Shown: positions 41,354 to 50,759, counted from the first letter of the stretch. The stretch is 64,000 bases of DNA from a bacterium (GCA_024275165.1 JAJRZQ010000038.1:113649-177648); one strand, 5' to 3'. The notes: generated from the sequence alone by a model not told the origin. A program made the numbers and translations.

Positions 41354-43015
41354 TCAATAGGCCTTGCTCAAGGAGCCAATGACCTCGACTCCGCCTCCGG
41401 CGGCTTGGGACAGGGCCTTCATCCTCGCCACTTGATCCCCCTGGGCGGCATATTGAAATAAATCCCGCAAAAAAGCGTAACCCGCCGCTTGGTAGAGCAG
41501 GCTCACTTCGAGGGTAAAGTTTCCCGTTCTGCCCCCGAGGTCGATCTCGTACTGCACCGAGTCGCTCCCTCCGGTGAAATTTGGGTCTGCGGTTGCCGCT
41601 CCATGCACCGCCACGCTTTCTGCTGCCTGGGCCGCGACAAAGCCCTTGGGGAAGAGTCGGTTGTCTTTGAGGTGGCTTGCTGCCCGGAGCAGGCCATAGG
41701 TCACTTGATGGTCGCTGTTTTGGGCAATGGTTTCATAGATTTGCACTTGCCCCCCCTGGGTGATTCGGTCGTAATGGGGCTCGTACCCGCCTTGCAGCAG
41801 GTCGGCCTCGTTGCCCGCGATCTTGCCTTGGCTGTCATAATCCCCAGAGGAGAAAAAGACTCCATTGGCGTCTTTGGCCACCAGCCTAACCCAGACCCGG
41901 CGACTGGGGTAGGCGGTCGGCAGTTTGTGGCCGCTCAGGTTTTCGATCTTTACGACCAAACTCAGCTTCCCCCCCGCAATCTGACTGGAGGCAAGGGTCA
42001 GCTTGGCGGTCTCCTGGGCCAGGTAAGCCCGATTGGCCGCCTCGTTTTTAGCCAAGGCCCCGACGCTGCCGGTGGGGGATAAGTCAGCGGCGTTGTTTTT
42101 GAAAATACCCAGCATCCAGGCGTTGGCTCCCACAAAATTGTGCCGATGGAAGGGGCTCCGTTTCGATAACATTTGAGAGGGCCGATTGCTGATGACCACG
42201 CCCCCCTGGGCTAGGGGCATATGGCAGTCTTGGCAAGAGAGATCATCATTGACATCCCCACTGCCAAACTGGCTTTCCTTCCATTCCAGGTAGGGGGTTT
42301 GCTCTGGAAACTCCGCCCCTGTGGGTTGGCTTTGAGCGTCAACCACGGGGGTAAACAGGGTATGGCAGGTGGCGCAATGCTCCGAGCTTTCCAAAGAACT
42401 GTTTTTTACGGGGGTAAAGCTGGCCCCCTGGATCATAGGGCGGTCAAAGGGGTTGTTGTAGGGGCCATAGATCCGCCGCTCCGGGCGAGGGGTTACCTGG
42501 TCGATCAGGTAGCCCCCTGAAAAACTCCCAACCGCGCCGAAGTTCCCCCCCTGAATCTGATGACAAAGAGTACAACCAACCCCTTCCATGGCAAAGTTGT
42601 GATCTGAGTTGTCAACCGATAAAACCCCGCTTCCCGTTAAGCTTAAAGTTTCTCCCCGCACCCTTGCCTCCACATTGGCAATCGGGGTGTGGCAGCGGCC
42701 GCAGGTGGCTTCAATGGTTGTTTGCAAGGTAGGGTGGGCGAGGCTTTCCGCCTGCATTTTCGCCCTCCATAAAGGGTCTTTCGCGGCATTGGCCATCATG
42801 GTTCCGCTCCATTCAGAGTACAGGGAAACCTCGTTACCGACTTCATCAACCAACCCTTCATGACAGTTTGCGCACAGGTCCGCAGTGGCGAAGCGATCAT
42901 TTTGCGAGCTGGCGCTAAAAGCTCCCTCCTGCCCCATTCCCCTGCCTCTGCCGCAGGCCGCGAGGATGAAGAGCAGCAAGACCCCGTAAAATAAACTATG
43001 CTTGTAAAGCCGCAT
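41354..43015 (-). CDS. Pentaheme c-type cytochrome lipoprotein
   Basis: 553 residues. The signal peptide ends in a lipobox (FILAACG), so a lipid anchor is likely. Five CxxCH heme sites are visible: CANCH, CGRCH, CTLCH, CATCH and CQDCH, all in the first 260 residues. The second half (about 300-553) lacks heme motifs and looks beta-rich (LVVKIENLSGHKLPTAYPSR). This GHKLPT/YPSRR stretch recurs in multiheme cytochromes of the c554/c3-like class. Its role would be periplasmic or surface electron transfer; the donor and acceptor are unknown. Its start overlaps the upstream HAD gene by 20 bases. Confidence 0.9.
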   Translation of the reverse strand: MRLYKHSLFYGVLLLFILAACGRGRGMGQEGAFSASSQNDRFATADLCANCHEGLVDEVGNEVSLYSEWSGTMMANAAKDPLWRAKMQAESLAHPTLQTTIEATCGRCHTPIANVEARVRGETLSLTGSGVLSVDNSDHNFAMEGVGCTLCHQIQGGNFGAVGSFSGGYLIDQVTPRPERRIYGPYNNPFDRPMIQGASFTPVKNSSLESSEHCATCHTLFTPVVDAQSQPTGAEFPEQTPYLEWKESQFGSGDVNDDLSCQDCHMPLAQGGVVISNRPSQMLSKRSPFHRHNFVGANAWMLGIFKNNAADLSPTGSVGALAKNEAANRAYLAQETAKLTLASSQIAGGKLSLVVKIENLSGHKLPTAYPSRRVWVRLVAKDANGVFFSSGDYDSQGKIAGNEADLLQGGYEPHYDRITQGGQVQIYETIAQNSDHQVTYGLLRAASHLKDNRLFPKGFVAAQAAESVAVHGAATADPNFTGGSDSVQYEIDLGGRTGNFTLEVSLLYQAAGYAFLRDLFQYAAQGDQVARMKALSQAAGGGVEVIGSLSKAY

Positions 43016-43580
43016 AAAACTCCTCCCAATTGGCTACCCGCCGAAAGGGAAACTCTCCCTTTTCGTTGTGAGGCCGAGTCATTAAAAAAACTTTCGCGCC
43101 AGGATAATGTTGGGCCACATCCTGACAGTTGACGGGGTGATCGTCTAAAAAAACCAATTCTTCATTTTTATGCCGCAGCAAGCGGATCACCTGGGATTTT
43201 GTAGGGTAGCCGAGGATCGAAAAATTATGGTGCCCCCCAAGCAGCAAACCCTTAAACTTCAATCCATGAGCCCGTAGATTCGCTAAGCGAGACGCTCTTA
43301 ATTTATCCGGCAGGTTGGTCACCAACCAAACCTCGAATTGAGCGCTCAAGGCGTTGAAACTTTTTGCGTCAGCGATCAACTCCAGTTGCTGGAAGGCCTC
43401 GCTGGAGGTAAAATCTTCCCAAGCCACTTCAATATCTACATCTCCGAACTCTCCATGCATCTCCCAGGTTTTGGGGCGGTAGCCTGGGGGGAGTTCAGGG
43501 TGGTAAGTCGATCGGATATATTCCATAAAGGCTTTTTCAAAGTCTAAAATCACTCCATCCACATCTAAAAATAACTGCAT
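42996..43580 (-). CDS. HAD-superfamily phosphatase, 5'-nucleotidase-like
   Basis: 194 residues. Motif 1 is FLDVDGVILD, motif 2 lies around WLVTNLPDK, and motif 4 is VFLDDHPVNC. The small helical cap and overall length fit the bacterial 5'(3')-deoxyribonucleotidase-like (NT5C) group. It probably hydrolyses a phosphomonoester in the cytoplasm. It overlaps the cytochrome start by 20 bases, indicating joint translation, although no functional link is obvious. Confidence 0.78.
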   Translation of the reverse strand: MQLFLDVDGVILDFEKAFMEYIRSTYHPELPPGYRPKTWEMHGEFGDVDIEVAWEDFTSSEAFQQLELIADAKSFNALSAQFEVWLVTNLPDKLRASRLANLRAHGLKFKGLLLGGHHNFSILGYPTKSQVIRLLRHKNEELVFLDDHPVNCQDVAQHYPGAKVFLMTRPHNEKGEFPFRRVANWEEFYAALQA

Positions 43581-43696
43581 GCTGATTCAAAGCTAATTGG
43601 TTGGTCCCCTGGCACTAGGTGGATAGTGAATGTTCGGCAAAAGTGCGGATGGAGCTTGAGTTGCTGTTGGTTTTATTTTCGCTAAATAATGACTTC

Positions 43697-43736
43697 TTGA
43701 CAAGGGGTTATTATTTATGTATTCATATATACATAT
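43697..43736 (+). promoter_or_regulatory. Promoter with a second ATTC-type operator half
   Basis: TTGACA (43697-43702), 17 bases, then TATTCA. The -10 is overlapped by ATTCATATATACATAT (43721-43736). This matches the bfd operator at TGTATTC-R-TATATAC but lacks the second half GAAT. It lies about 90 bases before the DUF2892 gene. Confidence 0.5.
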
Positions 43737-43823
43737 TAAATATGGAAGAAAAGCGCGGCAACGGATTGCCGCATCCCACAAACTCATTGAATTGAGTTTC
43801 AACCCTTTGGATCAGGAAAAATT

Positions 43824-44018
43824 ATGTGCCTGGAGCGCGTTCATCGTTTTTTAATGGCTTTTGTTTTGGCTCTTGGTGCCGGTTTATTGTCCCAAGGTAT
43901 CCACGAGGGGATCTATGTGATCTATTTTGTGATTGGGATGCTTTTTATTTTTGGTCTAACCAATTTTTGTCCTTCGGTGTGGTTCATGCGCAAAGCAGGG
44001 CTAAAAAAGTGCGGTTAA
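43824..44018 (+). CDS. DUF2892 (YgaP-like) small membrane protein
   Basis: 64 residues with two membrane helices (FLMAFVLALGAGLLS and IYVIYFVIGMLFIFGL) and the family end NFCPSVWFMRKAGLKKCG, matching the FCPLY...C pattern of the YgaP transmembrane domain. Such proteins often accompany rhodanese or sulfide-responsive genes. AGGA seven bases before ATG supports the start. It is followed by a strong terminator, so it is a single-gene transcript. Confidence 0.85.
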   Translation: MCLERVHRFLMAFVLALGAGLLSQGIHEGIYVIYFVIGMLFIFGLTNFCPSVWFMRKAGLKKCG

Positions 44019-44080
44019 CCCCGTACTACTCTCTTTATATTGTTCTCCTTCAGGGTTGCTCCCCTTGATTTTTTGGGGAA

Positions 44081-44105
44081 AAAGGCGGTTCTCCGCCTTT
44101 TTTTT
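44081..44105 (+). terminator. Intrinsic terminator after the DUF2892 gene
   Basis: AAAGGCGG, loop TTCT, CCGCCTTT and a run of T's to 44105. Confidence 0.88.
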
Positions 44106-44180
44106 ATCCAGTGCCTGAGCGATTCGTTTCCCCCTTACCAAAAAAGGTTGAATCAGGCATCTTGAACCCAAAAGGGAGTT

Positions 44181-44831
44181 ATGCAAATTCAAGCCGTTAT
44201 TTTTGATATGGATGGGCTTTTACTCGATACCGAGCCCATTTATACCCAAGTGACCCAAGAGGTGGTAAGCCCTTATGGGAAAAACTTCGACTGGTCGATA
44301 AAATCGCGGATGATGGGGCGGAGTACCGATGAGGCAACCGAAATATTAATTGCCGCTTTGCAACTCCCTTTCAGTGTCGATGAATTTCAAGCCGCTCAAG
44401 CCCCCTTGTTTTTGCGGGAATTCCCCAAGGCGAACCCCATGCCCCATGCCGTGGCCCTGACCGAGCGTCTTTGGGCCCTTCCCCTACCCTGCGCGGTGGC
44501 GACCAGCTCATCCACAGAGTTTTACCGGCTCAAAACGAAGCGGCACCAAGCTTGGTTTGAGCGCTTTCAAGCCCGGGTAACGGGGGACCAGGTTCCCCAC
44601 TGCAAACCGGAGCCGGACCTTTTTCTGGAGGCGGCTCAACGGCTGAATACAGCTCCGCGAAATTGCCTGGTTTTTGAAGACGCCCCCACGGGGGTGCAAG
44701 CCGCTAAGCGGGCGGGGATGGCGGTGGTTGCCGTGCCCGCTGTAGAGATGGATTTAGCGGAGTTTTCCAAGGCCGATGAGGTGCTTTCCAATTTGGGCGA
44801 GTTCAATTTCCAGGCCTGGGGGCTGTTGTAG
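44181..44831 (+). CDS. HAD-IA phosphatase (beta-phosphoglucomutase / pseudouridine-phosphatase type)
   Basis: 216 residues. Motif 1 is VIFDMDGLLLDTEPIY, motif 2 AVATSSSTE, motif 3 around CKPEPDLFLEAA and motif 4 VFEDAPTGVQAAKRAGM. The four-helix cap follows motif 1. The closest general type is the GS1/HDHD1-like group, which includes pseudouridine-5'-phosphatases and sugar phosphatases. The substrate is not determined by sequence. Its stop overlaps a possible GTG start of the next frame. Confidence 0.85.
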   Translation: MQIQAVIFDMDGLLLDTEPIYTQVTQEVVSPYGKNFDWSIKSRMMGRSTDEATEILIAALQLPFSVDEFQAAQAPLFLREFPKANPMPHAVALTERLWALPLPCAVATSSSTEFYRLKTKRHQAWFERFQARVTGDQVPHCKPEPDLFLEAAQRLNTAPRNCLVFEDAPTGVQAAKRAGMAVVAVPAVEMDLAEFSKADEVLSNLGEFNFQAWGLL

Positions 44832-44866
44832 TGTTTTTGGGCTGCCAGAGATTAAAGGGTCCGGTC

Positions 44867-45544
44867 ATGTTTTTATGCTTGCTCTTTGCGTTGCTTTTTT
44901 TTCCGGCTTTGAGCAATGCTCAGGGCTTTGCGTTTCAACTTTGCGTTCAGGGGGACGCCTATCGCTGCCTGAGCGAAACCCAGCGCCTGCTGTCGATGCG
45001 CGGCAATAGGTTGTCACCGGTTTTAAAATTGAGTCTTTATGAGGCGCAAGGGGAAGCGGCCTGGAAATTGAGTGACTATTCCCGGGCGGCAGAGGCAAGC
45101 CGGAATTGCCTTCAACTGGACTCGCGCCAAGCGAGTTGCAGAAAACGCTTGATTCTCAGTCAACTCGCCTTGGGAAAAGAGCAAGAGGCAGAGGCGAGCT
45201 TTCTTCAAGGCAACCCTGAAACCCTCTGGCTGCGAGCGGGGGAGGAGCAAGGGCACCAATCCCCGCGCCTCGCTCAGGGGTTGAACTATCTTTTGCCGGG
45301 CGCGGGCTTTGCCTACCTAGGCTCTTGGGGCAAGGGGCTGGGGAGTTTTTTTTTAAATGGTATTTTTTTGAAAGCCATTGCCGATGCTTGGGCAGCGGGG
45401 AACCGAGCCCAGACCTTGGTTTTTTTCACCTTTGAGGCCGGTTGGTATCTGGGCGGGGCCAAGGCGGCGGGAATCGCCGCTGAGGAGGGAAATAAAAAAA
45501 GACTACAGCGCCAGCGCATTGAATTGCTCCGCCTTTCGTTTTAA
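44867..45544 (+). CDS. Exported TPR-like protein with hydrophobic C-terminal pair
   Basis: About 225 residues. A signal peptide (MFLCLLFALLFFPALSNAQG) is followed by helical repeats resembling TPR units (LKLSLYEAQGEAAWKLSDYS, AAEASRNCLQLDSRQASC). A C-terminal hydrophobic region follows (LNYLLPGAGFAYLGSWGKGL ... FFLNGIFLKAI). GAGFAYLG-W-GL-FFLNG recurs in small membrane proteins with a TM2-like hairpin. ATG 44867 is favoured over GTG 44831 because it starts the signal peptide and has AAGGG seven bases before it. The function is unknown. Confidence 0.6.
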   Translation: MFLCLLFALLFFPALSNAQGFAFQLCVQGDAYRCLSETQRLLSMRGNRLSPVLKLSLYEAQGEAAWKLSDYSRAAEASRNCLQLDSRQASCRKRLILSQLALGKEQEAEASFLQGNPETLWLRAGEEQGHQSPRLAQGLNYLLPGAGFAYLGSWGKGLGSFFLNGIFLKAIADAWAAGNRAQTLVFFTFEAGWYLGGAKAAGIAAEEGNKKRLQRQRIELLRLSF

Positions 45545-45570
45545 AGAGTCGCTGCGTAGCTAAGGTGTCG

Positions 45571-46659
45571 TCAGGCCATTTTTTCTTGCAGGGCCCGTAA
45601 CAGTCGTGCCATCTGGGCTTGCGTCCCCGCGGTAACGCGAATGCAGTCTCGCAAGGGGGCTTGGGCAAAATATCGCACTAAGATTCCCTCTTGTTCCAAT
45701 TCCTCTTTGAGCTTTTTTGCCTCATAGCCCGTGACCCGGCAAAGAATAAAGTTCGCTTCGGTGGGAAAGGGGGTTAATCCAGGGACTTTGCGGACTTCAT
45801 GCCAAAACCAATCGCGGCTTGCCTTGATTTGCTGGATTTGCTCCGCGTAGATCGGCCAATGGGCCAAGGCTTTTAAGGCAAGGGCCTCGGCCGCCACATT
45901 CACCGAGTAGGGGGGTTTGATTTTCATGAGCTCCTGGGCGATGATCGGGGCCATGAGCCCGTAGCCGACCCGCATCCCCGCGAGGGCAAAGCATTTAGAA
46001 AAGGTGCGCAGGATGATCAAATTCTCATGCTCGGCCAGGTAATCCGTCCCCTTTTCTTTTGCAAACTCGCCATAGGCCTCGTCCAATAAAACCAATAAAT
46101 CTTGCTGGAGCAGGTATTCCAAGACCTTCTTTTCAACCGGATTCCCGCTCGGGTTGTTGGGGCTGCATAAGATCACCATTTTATAAGCCGAAAAATCAAT
46201 CTCTTTGACCTCTTTTAAGGAAAGAGAAAAATCCGCTTTTCTCGGGTAAGTCTGATATTTCCCGTGGTTTAAACTCACCACATGGTCATAATATGAAAAA
46301 CTGGGGGAAAACCCCAAAACCTGATCCCCCGGCTGTAAAAAAAGCCGCATCACCAAGTCTAAGAGTTCGTCGGCCCCCGCCCCGGCCACCACTTGATTGG
46401 GGGCAAGCTTGGCGTAAGCGGCAATCGCGGCGCGCAGTTTGACCTGCGCCGGATCCGGATAGACATGGAGATATTTTTCTTCTGCCAAGGCCCGCCGCAA
46501 GTCGGGGTGCAGGCCAAAGGGGTTTTCATTGGCATCGAGTTTTAAGATTTGCTCTGGGGGGAGGCCCAGCCTTTTGGCAAGTTGATCCGGCGGCTCAATG
46601 GGGCTGTAGGGCCGCATCCGGGTAAAACCGGGGTGGAAAAATTTAGCGATGGAGCTCAT
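45571..46659 (-). CDS. hisC: Histidinol-phosphate aminotransferase
   Basis: 362 residues, class I/II PLP fold. It has LDANENPFGLHP, the cofactor contacts in LCSPNNPSGNP and LLDEAYGEFA, the PLP lysine in RTFSKCFALAGMRVGYG, and the substrate arginine near the C-terminus. It converts imidazole-acetol phosphate to histidinol phosphate; enzymes of this group can also use aromatic amino acids. It is last in a three-gene run ydiJ-like-chaN-hisC with 4-base overlaps, not in a his operon. Confidence 0.92.
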   Translation of the reverse strand: MSSIAKFFHPGFTRMRPYSPIEPPDQLAKRLGLPPEQILKLDANENPFGLHPDLRRALAEEKYLHVYPDPAQVKLRAAIAAYAKLAPNQVVAGAGADELLDLVMRLFLQPGDQVLGFSPSFSYYDHVVSLNHGKYQTYPRKADFSLSLKEVKEIDFSAYKMVILCSPNNPSGNPVEKKVLEYLLQQDLLVLLDEAYGEFAKEKGTDYLAEHENLIILRTFSKCFALAGMRVGYGLMAPIIAQELMKIKPPYSVNVAAEALALKALAHWPIYAEQIQQIKASRDWFWHEVRKVPGLTPFPTEANFILCRVTGYEAKKLKEELEQEGILVRYFAQAPLRDCIRVTAGTQAQMARLLRALQEKMA

Positions 46660-47660
46660 GGCTTGGTTTTATGGGTTGAATGCGCTTTTAGGCTTTTTTT
46701 ATATTTCTCGCAAGGGTCTTCCCAATCCGAGCGAGGGGTAAACCAATAAACTTGGTGGCGACTGGGAAAAGTCCTGCCCAGGGCCTGGTCTGGGGTCAAA
46801 TAAGCCGCCAAGAGGCTGGGCTTGATGGTGACTTCCTGAAAGCCCAGATTGAGTTGCTTCAAGGTGGGGTTGAGCTTTTTTACTCGTTCATAGACCGCGT
46901 AATTGTTTTCCACATGACCATTGCCTAAAATGACCACCGTGGGCTCATTTTTGCGCTGCATGCGCACGATGGCTTCGGCCATGGCTTGGTTGCGTGCCAG
47001 CCAAGCCTCATAGAGCCCCTTTAGGACGGTCGGCTCAGACCAACCGCAATGGCCGTCGATAAAGCGTTGGCGCATTAGCGCTTCATAGGCGGGGTCTACA
47101 AAATCCCCCTGGGGGCTTTGTTGTTGTTCTAAGGGGGTCAAAGAGGCATAACCTTGTTGGGTCAGCCGATAGGCCAAGGCCCGACTGATATCGGCACCGT
47201 AGACGCGCAACCCCTGCTGGCGAGCGAGTACGATAAAAGCGGAATACTGTTTCCACAGTTTATCAGAAACCTGCTTCCAGTTCAATTGACCGCGGAGGCG
47301 TTGGAGGCGCGCTGTTTCATCGCTTGGTTTTTTCGCCTTAGGGGCTTGAACAAAAGCCATTAAAACCGGGGTTTGCCATTGGGCAAAAAACTCCATGGCA
47401 ATATCGGGTTTCCGCCCCTGTTGCAGCAGTTGCTGGATCACTTCTAATTGCAACTGGTGGTGGGTCGCGTTATCGTGGCTTTCTCCTAAATAAAGGACAT
47501 CGTATTGAGCCAAACGGCGATAAAAGGTTTGTTGTTGAATTTCTTTGCCCTGAGCGTCAAAGAGGCGGCCAATTAAGGGGTCTGGCCGCCTTGCAGGCCC
47601 TGAGGCACTACACCCGGCAAGGAAAAGAAAAACTAAAAAAGCGCATCCGTATGCTTTCAT
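46656..47660 (-). CDS. ChaN-family lipoprotein (heme-binding, DUF399)
   Basis: 334 residues. The signal peptide ends in lipobox FLAGCS. The ChaN core has DVLYLGESHDNATHHQLQLE, AMEFFAQWQ, and later ILGNGHVENNYAVYER. ChaN-like proteins bind heme at the outer or inner membrane face and have been linked to iron uptake. ATGA overlaps with both neighbours indicate translational coupling. The combination with iron-sulfur/FAD and aminotransferase genes has no obvious common pathway. Confidence 0.85.
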   Translation of the reverse strand: MKAYGCAFLVFLFLAGCSASGPARRPDPLIGRLFDAQGKEIQQQTFYRRLAQYDVLYLGESHDNATHHQLQLEVIQQLLQQGRKPDIAMEFFAQWQTPVLMAFVQAPKAKKPSDETARLQRLRGQLNWKQVSDKLWKQYSAFIVLARQQGLRVYGADISRALAYRLTQQGYASLTPLEQQQSPQGDFVDPAYEALMRQRFIDGHCGWSEPTVLKGLYEAWLARNQAMAEAIVRMQRKNEPTVVILGNGHVENNYAVYERVKKLNPTLKQLNLGFQEVTIKPSLLAAYLTPDQALGRTFPSRHQVYWFTPRSDWEDPCEKYKKSLKAHSTHKTKP

Positions 47661-50600
47661 TCGGCTAAATCCAAAAGGAGTTCAATGGGGTGTAAAGGTT
47701 TGTATCCTTGAAATCGTTTTACCTGGGAGCGACAAGAGTAACCGCTCACCAAGACCCAAGCGGCATCGGTGGCCGCTTGTTGCAGCCGCCCTTGCCAATG
47801 GATGTCAAAGATTGTTTTGCTTTCTTGTTGGTGCGCCCTCTCATGACCAAAGAGCCCCCCCATGCCGCAACAACCCACGGGTTGGGGTCGCAGCTCCAAC
47901 CCAAAGGCTTGAAATATTTTTTTCCACCAGGTTTCCGCCGCGGGGAGCGCGGTTTTTTCAGTGCAGTGAGCAAAAAAATGGATTGGCTTATCCGCGGTAA
48001 GCTTAGGTAAGGTGAGAAGGGGTAACTGTTTTACCAACCATTCTTCCAATAAAAAAACCTTAAAACCTGGGTCTCGCTCTAAAATCTTAGGGTATTCGTC
48101 TCGGTAGGTTAAGGCGATTGCCGGGTCGAGGCCAATCATGGGGATTTGATACTTTGCCATTGCGGCAAGTTTCGCGCTGGTTTCCTCTGCTGTTTTTTTA
48201 AAATCCCCCAAAAACCCCTTGATATGTTTTGCCTTTCCGTTTTCGCTAAAGGGCAATACCCAGAGTTTGACCCCGCAGAGGGCAAAAAAGTCGTGGAGCT
48301 TTAAGACCAAATCGCTTTCATAAAAACTGGTAAAGGCATCTTGCACCAAAAGCAGGTTTTGCTGCGGATCCAAGTGATTTAGGGAGTCGTTCCAAGTCAA
48401 GAGGGCATGCCGCTCTGCCAATCCCGCCTGAAGGTTGACCTCACTCAGTAGGGGAGGGTCAACAAGGCCAAAAAACCTTTTCAGTTTCCATTGCACTAAG
48501 GGTAAACCTAAGAGGGAATTAAAAAACTCCGCCCATTCCGCTTGGCCCTGCGCTGTTTTTTCCACTCCTTTTGCGAGGTAATCCCTTAAGGGGCGTAGGT
48601 AGCGTTGGTGGTAGAGAGCCAAAAACTTCGCTTTAAAGTCGGGGACATCCACCTTAATGGGGCATTGGCCTTGGCAGGCCTTGCAACTCAGGCAGCCTTG
48701 AAAGGCGTTGAAGACCTCGTGACTGAAGTCCGCCCCTCCAACCAGACTGTTCCAAGCTTTACGCAACCAGTTGAAGGGGTTGAAGGCTTGATAAGCGGGC
48801 TCGACGAGTTGAAAGGGGGCCGATTCTTCGCTCAGGCGCTTGATCCATTCACGGGTCAAGGCCGCCCGCCCCTTGGGGGAATGCACTCGGTCGCCGCTGG
48901 CGCGAAAACTCGGGCAGATGACCGAGCTCGCCGCATAATTAAAGCAGGCCCCATTGCCGTTGCAATCAACCGAGGCGGTAAAGGCGGCAAAAAGATCGGG
49001 GCGGATTTTGCGGTCTTCTTTGCCCCGAAAGGGGCCGTCAACCTGAACCAAAGGCTCTTCTGCCCCTAAGGGGGTGGCGATTTTACCGGGGTTCAACTGG
49101 TTATGAGGGTCAAACAACCCCTTGATGACCCGCAATTCTTGATATAGCTCGGAGCCAAAATAGCGCTCCGTGTATTGACTGCGAAACCCCTTCCCATGCT
49201 CACCCCAGATCACCCCGCCGTATTTTTGCACCAAGGTTGCCACTTCTTCAGAAATTTGCAGGAGCAAGCGCTCATCGGCTTCATCCTTCATGTCCAGAGC
49301 GGGGCGCACATGCAGGCAGCCGACATCGACATGGCCAAACATCCCATAGGTGAGCCCGTGGCCCTCCAGTAAAGCCCGAAACTCTTTGATGTAAGCGGCT
49401 AGGCGCTTCGGGGGGACAACCGTGTCTTCGACAAAGGCGATGGGTTTTCTCAAGCCTGGGGCGTTGCCCAAGAGGCCCACCCCTTTTTTCCGCAATTCCC
49501 ATAGGCTGGCGATTTCCTCTTCCCCTTCAGCGAGGTAATGCCCTATCGCCTTTGTTCGTCCCTGTTGAATGGCCTCAATCAAACCCTCGACCTTGCTTTG
49601 CAGGGGGGGGAGTTCCGCATGGATGAATTCCACGAGATTGATCGCTTTGAGTTTGGACCAATCCCCCCCTAAAAGGGGGCCCACTTGATGATAAATCTCG
49701 TCTTGCTTTGCCAGTTCCAAGATCTTGTGATCTAAGGTCTCGATAGCGGCAGGGTCGGCCAGCAAAAGCCGCTCCGCGTCTTCTAAGGCTTTTTGGAAGT
49801 CATCGTATTGGATCACCAAAAGTCGTTTATGCTGGACTAGGGGGGTCAATTTCAAACGGGCTCGGGTCAGGACGGCCAAGGTACCCTCTGCCCCAGAGAG
49901 CAGATAATTTAAATTGAAGCGGTCGCGTTTTTTATTGTAGATTTTTTCTAGGTTGTAGCCCGTAACAAAGCGGGCTAAATGGGGCAGATCGGTTTCGATT
50001 TGCAAACGGCTCCGCCGCAAAATGGCCTCAAGCCCGCGATAGATTTGCCCTACCTTGCCCGGGCTTGGTTGGAGTTGGCCCAACTTCGCCAAGTCTATTT
50101 CTTTGGTTTCCAAGCGCTCCCCTCCCACTAAGTAGGCTGTAAGGCCTAAGACATGGTCGCTCGTTTTGCCGTAGATTCGGCTCCCCTTGCCGCTGGCGTC
50201 GGTGTTGATCATCCCTCCTAAGGTGGCCCGGCTGGAAGTGGATAAGGTGGGAGCGAAAAAAACCCCATGAGGTTTTAGAATCTCATTGAGTTGGTCTAAG
50301 ACCACGCCCGGCTCGACTTCCACCCAGCCCTCGGCGAGGTTGAGTTCTCCAATTCGATTCAGGTAGCGGCTTAAATCCAAGATAATGCCGGGGCTTAAGG
50401 CTTGGCCATTGGTGCCCGTCCCTCCCCCGCGGGGGCTGAGTTTTAGAGCTTGAAATTCTTTTTTGCCCAATAGGCCTAACGCCAATTGAATATCGGACTC
50501 GCTTTTGGGGAAAATCACCGCTTCCGGCAGTACCTGGTACACGGAATTATCCGTAGAGAGGCTCAAGCGGGTGGCGAAACGAGAGTCAAGATCCCCTAAA

Positions 50601-50683
50601 AAACCCGCATAGCGCAATTGCTGTAAAAATTGAGCGGCCAAGGGATTAAGAGGGTTTTTTGCGAAAAGACGAGGAATCATCAA
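47657..50683 (-). CDS. ydiJ: FAD- and iron-sulfur-containing oxidoreductase, YdiJ-like D-2-hydroxyacid dehydrogenase
   Basis: 1008 residues. The N-terminal FAD_binding_4 domain (about 35-270) has PRGGGTGTNGQALSPG and GGMINTDASGKGSRIYGKTSD, and a FAD-oxidase C domain with MFGHVDVGCLHVRP follows. A ferredoxin-like domain has the set CNGNGACFNYAASSVICPS and CLSCKACQGQCPIK. A C-terminal CCG-type domain has QPVGCCGMGGLFGHE. This order and length match E. coli YdiJ, a D-2-hydroxyglutarate dehydrogenase. D-2-hydroxyglutarate can arise from 2-oxoglutarate as a by-product. It is first of the three-gene run. Confidence 0.9.
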   Translation of the reverse strand: MMIPRLFAKNPLNPLAAQFLQQLRYAGFLGDLDSRFATRLSLSTDNSVYQVLPEAVIFPKSESDIQLALGLLGKKEFQALKLSPRGGGTGTNGQALSPGIILDLSRYLNRIGELNLAEGWVEVEPGVVLDQLNEILKPHGVFFAPTLSTSSRATLGGMINTDASGKGSRIYGKTSDHVLGLTAYLVGGERLETKEIDLAKLGQLQPSPGKVGQIYRGLEAILRRSRLQIETDLPHLARFVTGYNLEKIYNKKRDRFNLNYLLSGAEGTLAVLTRARLKLTPLVQHKRLLVIQYDDFQKALEDAERLLLADPAAIETLDHKILELAKQDEIYHQVGPLLGGDWSKLKAINLVEFIHAELPPLQSKVEGLIEAIQQGRTKAIGHYLAEGEEEIASLWELRKKGVGLLGNAPGLRKPIAFVEDTVVPPKRLAAYIKEFRALLEGHGLTYGMFGHVDVGCLHVRPALDMKDEADERLLLQISEEVATLVQKYGGVIWGEHGKGFRSQYTERYFGSELYQELRVIKGLFDPHNQLNPGKIATPLGAEEPLVQVDGPFRGKEDRKIRPDLFAAFTASVDCNGNGACFNYAASSVICPSFRASGDRVHSPKGRAALTREWIKRLSEESAPFQLVEPAYQAFNPFNWLRKAWNSLVGGADFSHEVFNAFQGCLSCKACQGQCPIKVDVPDFKAKFLALYHQRYLRPLRDYLAKGVEKTAQGQAEWAEFFNSLLGLPLVQWKLKRFFGLVDPPLLSEVNLQAGLAERHALLTWNDSLNHLDPQQNLLLVQDAFTSFYESDLVLKLHDFFALCGVKLWVLPFSENGKAKHIKGFLGDFKKTAEETSAKLAAMAKYQIPMIGLDPAIALTYRDEYPKILERDPGFKVFLLEEWLVKQLPLLTLPKLTADKPIHFFAHCTEKTALPAAETWWKKIFQAFGLELRPQPVGCCGMGGLFGHERAHQQESKTIFDIHWQGRLQQAATDAAWVLVSGYSCRSQVKRFQGYKPLHPIELLLDLAE

Positions 50684-50759
50684 GGCCTAGGCTGAGCGAT
50701 GCCCCTCTGCCTTTGAGCGCCAAAGGGCAAAGGGCGATCCAGTAAAAGAAGAGCTTTAA

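Noticed and set aside
43593..43802. 69-codon minus-strand frame in the gap before the DUF2892 gene
   Set aside because: It lies across the promoter/operator region, lacks a ribosome site and has no recognisable pattern.
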